A stretch of DNA of 64,000 bases from Pimelobacter simplex (GTDB taxonomy: Bacteria; Actinomycetota; Actinomycetes; Propionibacteriales; Nocardioidaceae): NCBI RefSeq assembly GCF_024662235.1, contig NZ_CP096276.1:3844001-3908000 (forward strand), given 5' to 3'. Below, piece by piece: positions 55,905-62,261 of the stretch. Every line of letters begins with the position of its first letter. The stretch's first letter is position 1. The notes under the pieces were generated by a model that searched no databases, was not told the DNA's origin, and saw only the letters and a program-made list of their open reading frames with translations. The position numbers and the translations under genes were made by a program.

Positions 55905-55985
55905 TCAGCAGGGTCGACACAGCGCCGAGCTGACGCGGCAGTTGTCCACCGCGCGCCGCTTGGTCAGCAGCAGGGTCGTCGACAT
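55905..55985 (-). CDS. Cysteine-rich leader peptide (26 aa) upstream of sseA-sseC
   Basis: ATG at 55985 opens 26 codons, starting MSTTLLLTKRRAVD and ending NCRVSSALCRPC before TGA at 55905. Three of the last 12 residues are cysteine. This matches the conserved actinobacterial 'putative leader peptide' type (LCRxxSALC) found before sulfur genes, and the mycobacterial polycysteine uORFs reported to sense cysteine through ribosome stalling upstream of sulfurtransferase/sseC operons. TAGGCT ends 7 nt before the ATG, so it is leaderless. When Cys-tRNA is scarce, the ribosome would stall at the Cys codons and alter the downstream leader structure to raise sseA-sseC expression (inference from that work). 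Confidence 0.75.
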   Translation of the reverse strand: MSTTLLLTKRRAVDNCRVSSALCRPC

Positions 55986-55992
55986 GAGGAAG

Positions 55993-55998
55993 AGCCTA
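55993..55998 (-). promoter_or_regulatory. -10 box of the leader peptide/sseA/sseC transcript
   Basis: TAGGCT on the minus strand, 7 nt before the leader ATG, so transcription should start at that ATG. Confidence 0.55.
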
Positions 55999-56073
55999 GG
56001 CGGCTTTGCGCGAACCACGAACTCGGCATTCCAAATCTTGAGACGGTTGTCCATTGATTGAGATCGGCGAGGC
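55999..56073. other. Spacer between the sseA promoter and the repeat palindrome
   Basis: A locally AT-richer stretch (CATTCCAAATCTTGAGACGG). It would contain the -35 region of the leader promoter; nothing else was recognised. Confidence 0.3.
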
Positions 56074-56237
56074 CGAGGGCGCAGGTTTCACCCGTCGAGG
56101 GCGCAGGTTTCTCCCCTCGAAATTGCGCAGCTTCCCGGCCGAGATCGCAGTTGTCCGACACTGCGACCTCGACCGGGAAACCTTGCTACTTCGACCCCGG
56201 AACCCTGCGACTTCGGGGGTGGAACCCCGCGACTTCG
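56074..56237. repeat. 164-bp imperfect palindrome made of 22-bp repeat units
   Basis: Four direct units (56074-56095, 56096-56117, 56118-56139, 56140-56161), 10 bp, then three inverted units (56172-56193, 56194-56215, 56216-56237), all in exact 22-bp register around a centre near 56155. The central units form a hairpin, CGAGATCGCAG with CTGCGACCTCG. The inverted units read CGAAGTCGCAGGGTTCCGG-like on the minus strand, the same family as at 54476. It begins 14 bp past the stop of the 1498-residue gene and may also act as its terminator. Confidence 0.8.
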
Positions 56238-56250
56238 CGGGGCGGGTGGG

Positions 56251-59200
56251 TCAGCGACGCTTGCGGAAGGTGAACGTCGCCGTGCCGGCGTAGTGCGTGG
56301 CGTTGCCGGCGTACGACGCCTTGACCCGGTACGTCCCCGGCCGCAGGCTGCGGGCGGTGGAGCACGAGGCCTTGCCCTTGCGGATCACCGCGGTGCAGAG
56401 CGTGCGGCCCTTGCTGGTGAACACGATCCGGCCGGTCGCCGTCGGGGCGACGGTGGCGGTCAGGACGGCGGGCTTGCGGCGCGCGACGCTGCTCTTGGCC
56501 GCCTTGGCCTTGAGCTTCGGGTGTGCCTTGGCGGGGGCCGGCTTGCCGGGCTGACGCACCGACAGGACGAACGTCCGCTGGGCCGGCTGGTGACCCTGGT
56601 CGCCGGAGTAGCCGGCGACGATGACGTACTCCCCCGGCGGGGGCAGGGTCTTGACCGTGCAGCTCGCGGTGCCGCCGGAGACCGGGGCCTCGCAGAGCAC
56701 CTCCTCGCCGTTGAGGAAGCGCACGGTGCCGGTGGCTGCCGACGGGCCGACCTTGGCGCTCAGGTGGAGCGTCTGGCCGAAGACGGCCGTGACGTTGCCG
56801 CCCGTGACCGTCGCCGGAGCCCGGTTGTCGACCGCGGCGACGACCCGGACGACGCGCGGGGCGACGACCTGGTTGCCGTTGCTGTCGGCGACGACGTACG
56901 TCAGCGCGTAGCTGCCCGCCTTGTCGACGTCGACCGTGCCGACCACGCGGACCCGGTCGGTCACGTTGCCGTCGGTGTTGTCGGTCGCGGTGACGCCGGT
57001 GAGCGGGTCGAAGGCGTCCCCGACCGTCAGCGTGGTCTCCCCGGACAGGGTGAGCTCCGGCGCGGTGGTGTCGGTGCCGGCGGCGGTCGCCCGGAACACC
57101 GTGCCGAACTGGCGCAGGGCGCCGATCCGGTCGCCGCTCGCGGTGCGGCTCTCCGCCGTCCACGCGTAGACCTCGCCGTCGGCGAGCCCCTTCCACTCCA
57201 CCGTCGCCGGCCAGCCCGAGCGGACCGTGTCGGTGCCGATCACGGTGTCGGTCGGGGTGACCACGGTGAGGCCGTCGGTCGAGAACGTCGTGGTGCGGCT
57301 CGACAGGTCGACCGGCAGCACCAGGTTGTCCTCGGCGCCGTTGTAGCGCTTGCGGTCGTCGTACTCGGTCGCGCCGAAGTTGTCGAAGTGCGGCGAGTAG
57401 GTGTCGATGCTGACCTCGGCCCGCGCGACGTCGAACTGGAGCAGCCGCAGCCAGCTGGCGCCGAACTGGAGGAGGTCGGTCGCCTTGTGGTCGGTGACGC
57501 CGTCGCCGTTGAGGTCGATATTGCCCGAGGAGTCGACCTTGTCGGGCCACAGCTCGCGCGCGGAGACCTTGTAGAACTGGTAGTCCGCGAGCAGCTCGAC
57601 GACGTTGTGCTGGACGGTCGCGCCGACCTTGGTCTTCAGGTTCGTGCCGACACCGTGCTCGTGACCGGCCAGGATCAGGAAGACGTTGGGGTTGGCGGTG
57701 ACCACCTCGTCGTACAGCTTGGAGCCGTCACCCGAGAACGCCGAGCCGCGGCCGTCCTTGGCCGTCGAGGGCGCGATGTAGGCGTGCGTGAGCAGGATGC
57801 CGTTGCGGTCGGGGAAGCGCTCGAACACCGAGCTCGCCCAGTCCGCCTCGGCCTGCGTCACGCCGTAGGACAGGCCGACCGCGACGAAGTCGAGACCGCC
57901 GGCCGAGAACAGCACGTAGTTGTTCTGGTTGTCCTGGCCGGGCGTGAGCACCTTGCCCTGGCTGTCGGTCGTCTCGTCCCACGCGTGGTACGACGCACCG
58001 GTCGGCCACTTCTTCTCGGCGTCGTAGTAGCGCTCCGGTCCGTAGTGCTGGTTGAACCGCGAGGTCGGGCCGGTCTCGTTGCCGAGCTGGTTGTCATGGT
58101 TGCCCGCGATCACCTGGTTGACGACACCTGCGTCGTCGAGGGTGGCCTGCGCGCCCGAGGTGAACTCGAACTCCCGTGTCACCTGGGCGTCGAGGCCCGG
58201 GTAGAGCAGGTTGCCGAGACCGTCCTTGGCCAGCGGGTTGTAGTAGTCGTTCTCGATGATGTCGCCGGTGTGGCCGGCCCACGCGATCTTGCGCGGCCCC
58301 GCCTGCTGGGCGATCCAGCTCGTGCTCGCCTCGTAGGCCTTGGCCCAGATGGCGCGCTCCTCCTCCTGCATGACGTCGCTGGGCTCGGCGACGCCGTCCC
58401 AGTCGTCGTACGTGCCGCCGGCGGCACCCTCGGCGAGGTACTGCGTGTCGGTGAAGTGGGCGAGCGAGAAGTCGTAGTCCGCCGGGTTCTCGAACTTGTC
58501 CTTGTCGTTCGCGGCCTTCTCGTCGCGCGGGGCGAGGTCGTCGGCGAACGGGTCGGTGCCGAGCACCAGGAGGTGGACGACGCCGTCGTCCACGAGCGCC
58601 GGCCGTACGGCGGCGTTGAGCACCGTGTCGCCCTCGCGCACACCGCGCGCGGTGGCGAGCTCGGCCCAGGTGGACGTCTCCTTGTTCCAGGCGTGGAGCG
58701 TGACCGAGCGCGCCGGGTCGACGACGCCCTTCCACACGACCTGCTGACCGGTCACGGACGGACCGACCTGGACGTCGTACTTCTGGAAGGGGAGGTCGCC
58801 GGTGGTCGGGCTCGTCGACGCCTTGGTGTCGTCGGGCGTGGCCTTGCCGGTGAGCTGCTTGCCGTCGCTGTAGGTGAAGTCGAGCGAGGTCGGGAGCTCC
58901 TTGACGACGCCCTGCACGCCGCCCTCGGCGACGGCTGCGGTCGCCGCACGGAAGGTCGTGGTCACGTCGCTGCCGTCGGGGCTGCTGGCGATCGCGGACA
59001 GCTCGACGCGGCCCTTGCCCTCGCCGGCGCCGGTACCGCCGCCGGTCGGGATGCTGTCGGACTCGAAGGCGATCTCGTTCTTGATCTCCTTGCCGAAGAC
59101 GTCGATCGCGCTGATCGTGATCGTGTGCGCGCCGGCGGACAGGCCGGGACCGACCAGCTGGCCGGGGGTGATCGGCTTGCCGTCGAGCAGGTAGGTCCAG

Positions 59201-60747
59201 CCCGTCGCGTTGTCCTGGTTGCTGACGGTGACGTCGAATTCGACCGGCGCCGAGAGCCGGTCACCGGGCGCCGGGACGGACGAGGTCACCGCGACGCGGG
59301 CGTCGGGGTGCTCGCCGAAGGCGGCGATGTCGAGCGCCTTGATCTCGGACTCGTTGAGCGCACGGCCGTAGATGCGGGCGTTCGCGATCTTGGCCTTGGC
59401 GTAGAACTGCGCGCCGGCGTTGGGCGAGGAGTCACCGCCGACGGTCCAGGCGCGCGCGGTGGCGGCCGGGAGGGTCAGCGCGCCGGTGGCCGGCGTCGTC
59501 GCGGCGAGCACGCCGTCGACGTACAGCTTGATCTCGGTGCCGTTCCAGGTCGCGGCGACGTGGTACCAGCGGTTGGGCGTGATGGTCGCGCGGGCGGTCT
59601 TGTAGCCACCGCCGATGTGCGCCATCAGGCCGACCTTGTCGTCGTTGATGTAGATCGAGTAGCCGCCGGCCTCCTTGCCGGAGCAGACCGACGCCTCGGT
59701 GCTGGTCGGCAGCGTGCCGTTGTAGCGGAAGGTGCACTCGAGGGTCACCGCGTTGGTGATCTGGCCCCAGTGCGGGGTGAGCGCGTAGCCGTACGCGTCG
59801 GCCCCGCCGAGGGTGACGACCTTGCGGCCCAGGGCCGGGTCGTCGCCGATCTTGGGCGCACCGAAGGTCTTGACGGCGAGGTCGCGCACCCGGTCCTTGG
59901 GCGTGCCGTCGGCGAAGTCGACGTCGAGGACGTCGGCCTGCGGCACGGGGATCGCGGTGTCCCACTCGGCGGCGAGAGCGCGGACCTCGTCGGCCGAGAC
60001 GGCGCGCGAGTACACGCTGGACGCCGCGAACGTGCTGGGCGGAGCAGGCTGGCCGATGCCGGTCGGGCTCGCGTCGGCGCCCACGATGAAGCGCCGCGAG
60101 GTCGCGACGGGGAAGGTCAGCGCGCCACTCGCGGTCGTCGTCTGGGCGAGCTGCCCGTTGACGTACAGCTTGATCTGGTTGCCGTCCCAGGTGGCGACCG
60201 CGTGGTACCAGCGGTTGCCCTCGACGGGCGTGAGCGCGCTCTTGTAGCCGCCGCCGACGTGGGCCATGAAGCCCAGGTTGCCGCCGGTCACGTACATCGA
60301 GATGCCGCCGGCCTCCTTGTCGGAGCAGAGGTCCTTCTCGTTGGCGACCGGCATCGTGGTGTCGATCCGGAAGACGCACTCCACGCTGAGGCCGGTGGTG
60401 AGCTTGCTCCACTGGTCCTCGAACGGGAAGCCCACGGCGTCGTCCACGCCGTCGACGGTCATCACCGGGCCCTGCTTGGCATCGGTGTCGAAGACCGGCG
60501 TGCCGTAGGTGATCGGGGCCAGCGACTGCGCCTTGTCGGCGGCCGCGCCGCCGGCGAAGCCGACGTCGAGGATGTCAGGCACCGGCGCCGGTACGGCGGC
60601 CGGTGCGGCCGCCGCCTCCGGCACGAGGGTGGGTGGGGTGAGCGGTGCGGCCTGGCTGGGGGCGGCCAGCAGGCCACCGGCAGCCACGGATGTCGCGACC
60701 AGGGAGGTCGCGATCATCCGGAGCCTGCGCATCGGTCGTGCGGACAC
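56251..60747 (-). CDS. Large secreted multidomain protein: two LamG domains, metallophosphoesterase, Ig-like repeats
   Basis: A 1498-residue exported protein. The signal peptide ends near residue 33 (LLAAPSQAAP). Two LamG/concanavalin-like domains (~58-245, ~270-460) share GGYKSALTPVEGNRWYHAVA and GGYKTARATITPNRWYHVAA. A bridging Ig-like region follows. The calcineurin-like phosphoesterase (~755-1040) carries SLAHFTDTQYL, AGHTGDIIEND, IAGNHDNQLG and ILAGHEHGVGTNL as metal motifs. Then comes a DUF5011-type domain (~1234-1302) and two Ig-like repeats, ending TATFTFRKRR. No LPXTG or helix anchor is seen. It probably hydrolyses phosphate esters or nucleotides outside the cell while binding glycans. 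GTG 60747 is supported by AAGGAG 7 nt upstream. Confidence 0.85.
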   Translation of the reverse strand: MSARPMRRLRMIATSLVATSVAAGGLLAAPSQAAPLTPPTLVPEAAAAPAAVPAPVPDILDVGFAGGAAADKAQSLAPITYGTPVFDTDAKQGPVMTVDGVDDAVGFPFEDQWSKLTTGLSVECVFRIDTTMPVANEKDLCSDKEAGGISMYVTGGNLGFMAHVGGGYKSALTPVEGNRWYHAVATWDGNQIKLYVNGQLAQTTTASGALTFPVATSRRFIVGADASPTGIGQPAPPSTFAASSVYSRAVSADEVRALAAEWDTAIPVPQADVLDVDFADGTPKDRVRDLAVKTFGAPKIGDDPALGRKVVTLGGADAYGYALTPHWGQITNAVTLECTFRYNGTLPTSTEASVCSGKEAGGYSIYINDDKVGLMAHIGGGYKTARATITPNRWYHVAATWNGTEIKLYVDGVLAATTPATGALTLPAATARAWTVGGDSSPNAGAQFYAKAKIANARIYGRALNESEIKALDIAAFGEHPDARVAVTSSVPAPGDRLSAPVEFDVTVSNQDNATGWTYLLDGKPITPGQLVGPGLSAGAHTITISAIDVFGKEIKNEIAFESDSIPTGGGTGAGEGKGRVELSAIASSPDGSDVTTTFRAATAAVAEGGVQGVVKELPTSLDFTYSDGKQLTGKATPDDTKASTSPTTGDLPFQKYDVQVGPSVTGQQVVWKGVVDPARSVTLHAWNKETSTWAELATARGVREGDTVLNAAVRPALVDDGVVHLLVLGTDPFADDLAPRDEKAANDKDKFENPADYDFSLAHFTDTQYLAEGAAGGTYDDWDGVAEPSDVMQEEERAIWAKAYEASTSWIAQQAGPRKIAWAGHTGDIIENDYYNPLAKDGLGNLLYPGLDAQVTREFEFTSGAQATLDDAGVVNQVIAGNHDNQLGNETGPTSRFNQHYGPERYYDAEKKWPTGASYHAWDETTDSQGKVLTPGQDNQNNYVLFSAGGLDFVAVGLSYGVTQAEADWASSVFERFPDRNGILLTHAYIAPSTAKDGRGSAFSGDGSKLYDEVVTANPNVFLILAGHEHGVGTNLKTKVGATVQHNVVELLADYQFYKVSARELWPDKVDSSGNIDLNGDGVTDHKATDLLQFGASWLRLLQFDVARAEVSIDTYSPHFDNFGATEYDDRKRYNGAEDNLVLPVDLSSRTTTFSTDGLTVVTPTDTVIGTDTVRSGWPATVEWKGLADGEVYAWTAESRTASGDRIGALRQFGTVFRATAAGTDTTAPELTLSGETTLTVGDAFDPLTGVTATDNTDGNVTDRVRVVGTVDVDKAGSYALTYVVADSNGNQVVAPRVVRVVAAVDNRAPATVTGGNVTAVFGQTLHLSAKVGPSAATGTVRFLNGEEVLCEAPVSGGTASCTVKTLPPPGEYVIVAGYSGDQGHQPAQRTFVLSVRQPGKPAPAKAHPKLKAKAAKSSVARRKPAVLTATVAPTATGRIVFTSKGRTLCTAVIRKGKASCSTARSLRPGTYRVKASYAGNATHYAGTATFTFRKRR

Positions 60748-60759
60748 GACGGGTCTCCT

Positions 60760-61386
60760 TCAGGGGGTGGGGGTGGAGGGATGACGCCGACGCCGCCGGG
60801 CCAGCACGGCCCCGGCGACGGCGAGCAGCAGCACGGCGCCGAGGACGCCGCCGATCTGGAGCGCGGCACTCTCGCCGCCGGGGGTGGTCGCGGTGGACGC
60901 GGAGCCACTGCCGAGCGACCAGGTGTGGCTGGGGTCGTCCACGGAGTAGACCTGGTGCTGGCCGTCGGGGCCGCTCGCCAGGGTCCGGTACGCCGGGTGC
61001 AGGTCGGTCAGCGTGGACGCGCGGACGGTGACCGCGTCCGTGGCCTGCGGACAGGTGAACGTGACGTCAGCACCGTCTGCGACGAGGTCGCCGACCGCGT
61101 GCACCTCCCCCACGCACGGGGCGCCGCCGGCGGTGACCGCGACGTGGTCGAGCAGGTAGGTGGCGAGGGCCGGGTCCTCCTGGACCTGCGCGCCGTCGTC
61201 CGCCTCGTAGGCGACCGCACCGTCGAGCATCACCCGGTCCTGCGGGAGGACGCCGAGGTGGATGCCGAGCAGGGTGAGGTCGTCGGCGGCGCCGACCTTC
61301 CACGTCACGTGGACGACGGCCGGGTCGGTCGCGTCACGGGAGACCCCCAGGGTCTGCGGGTCACCGAACGGATGGGCGGCGATCAC
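60760..61386 (-). CDS. HPFGDPQ-type membrane protein, partner of the nickel/cobalt transporter; signal peptide missing
   Basis: A 208-residue protein whose body begins almost at once (AAHPFGDPQTLGVSRDATDP), followed by VVHVTWKVGAADDLTLLGIH and LPQDRVMLDGAVAYEADDG. One C-terminal membrane helix (LQIGGVLGAVLLLAVAGAVL) precedes an RRRRR stop-transfer tail. In relatives HPFGDP directly follows a signal peptide, placing the domain outside; here only four residues precede it, because the GTG start overlaps the transporter stop (GTGA). Either the domain uses the transporter's end for export (for example by frameshift), or the annotation or sequence has lost a signal. Cys pairs (GGAPCVGE, VTFTCPQ) favour an oxidising location. 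Confidence 0.7.
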   Translation of the reverse strand: MIAAHPFGDPQTLGVSRDATDPAVVHVTWKVGAADDLTLLGIHLGVLPQDRVMLDGAVAYEADDGAQVQEDPALATYLLDHVAVTAGGAPCVGEVHAVGDLVADGADVTFTCPQATDAVTVRASTLTDLHPAYRTLASGPDGQHQVYSVDDPSHTWSLGSGSASTATTPGGESAALQIGGVLGAVLLLAVAGAVLARRRRRHPSTPTP

Positions 61387-62168
61387 GTCGTCGCCACCAG
61401 CTGACCGACGGCGAGCGTCGTCACGACGCAGCCGATCACGGTCACGCTCGTCGCGGCGAGGACGGGGGCGACCCGGGTGGCGACGGCCAGGAGCGCGCGG
61501 GACTCCGCGGCGCGGACCACGATGCTGCGCCCGGCCAGCGCGAGCAGGCCGACGCCGAAGAGCACCGTGGCCAGGCCCAGCCCGAACGTGATGACGAGCA
61601 GCAGCGCGAAGCCGGAGCGGCCCGCGAAGATGCCGGTGACCAGGACCAGGAAGGCGGCCGGGGACGGGGTCAGTCCGCCGGAGATGCCCAGCAGGACCAG
61701 GCCCGGACGACTGGGACCGGTCGCATGCCCGTGGCCGTGCCCATGACCGTGACCGTGGCCGTGCCCATGACCGTGTCCGTGCCCATGGCCGTGGCCGTGG
61801 CCTCCGGCACGGAGGTGCCGGCGGAACAGCCAGATCCCGACGCCGACCACCATCAGCCCGGCGACGAGCTGGAGGCCGGAGGTGAGCCGCTCGAGCGGCA
61901 GCAGGTCCGAGAGCGAGAGGAACGTCCAGGCCAGCGCGATGACCAGCACCGAGAGGGTGTGCATCACCGCGACCGAGACGCCGAGCCATGCGGCGTCGCG
62001 CACCTTGCCATCCGAGCCGACCAGGTACGCCGCCGCGAGGCTCTTGCCGTGCCCCGGACCGACCGCGTGGGCGGCGCCGGCGGCGAAGGCGAGCACGAAG
62101 GCGACCGGGAGGAATCCAGGCGACTGGACCAGGCTCAGCAGACGGTCATCGAGGGACGTGGGGGGCAC
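61383..62168 (-). CDS. NicO-family nickel/cobalt transporter with (Gly-His)n loop
   Basis: A 261-residue membrane protein with six helices. AFAAGAAHAVGPGHGKSLAA carries the family HAxxPGHG metal motif, with VSVAVMHTLSVLVIALAWTF next. A cytoplasmic loop of about 14 Gly-His repeats (~residues 123-150) should bind Ni/Co/Zn. The second half has VLLGISGGLTPSPAAFLVLV and FGLGLATVLFGVGLLALAG. It is probably an exporter (RcnA/NicO-like), though import cannot be excluded. GTG 62168 with GAGG upstream. Coupled to the HPFGDP-type gene. Confidence 0.88.
   Translation of the reverse strand: MPPTSLDDRLLSLVQSPGFLPVAFVLAFAAGAAHAVGPGHGKSLAAAYLVGSDGKVRDAAWLGVSVAVMHTLSVLVIALAWTFLSLSDLLPLERLTSGLQLVAGLMVVGVGIWLFRRHLRAGGHGHGHGHGHGHGHGHGHGHGHGHGHATGPSRPGLVLLGISGGLTPSPAAFLVLVTGIFAGRSGFALLLVITFGLGLATVLFGVGLLALAGRSIVVRAAESRALLAVATRVAPVLAATSVTVIGCVVTTLAVGQLVATT
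61724..61803 (-). repeat. Hexanucleotide simple-sequence repeat encoding (Gly-His)n
   Basis: About 80 bp of CCATGG/CCGTGG-type hexamers on the plus strand, in frame within the NicO-family gene. Such tracts can change length by slippage in 6-bp steps without frameshift. Confidence 0.7.
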
Positions 62169-62261
62169 GGGACCTCATCGAAACCGGCGCAGTTGAAGTC
62201 AACGGTGTTGATCGATGGCCGTGCGGGGCCCGCCAGGTGAAGAGAAAGGTAAAGGAATCCC

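Noticed and set aside
54476..56237. The 22-bp repeats as a CRISPR array
   Set aside because: Units are directly adjacent without unique spacers, are degenerate and change orientation at the centre; no cas genes are nearby.
56293..61404. A 1703-codon open frame on the plus strand opposite the LamG/phosphoesterase gene
   Set aside because: Arg/Gly/Val-rich product with no recognisable motif, entirely antisense to a gene with clear domains; long antisense frames are expected at this GC content.
61724..61803. The hexamer tract as an independent repeat element
   Set aside because: It is in frame inside the transporter gene and encodes a Gly-His metal-binding loop.
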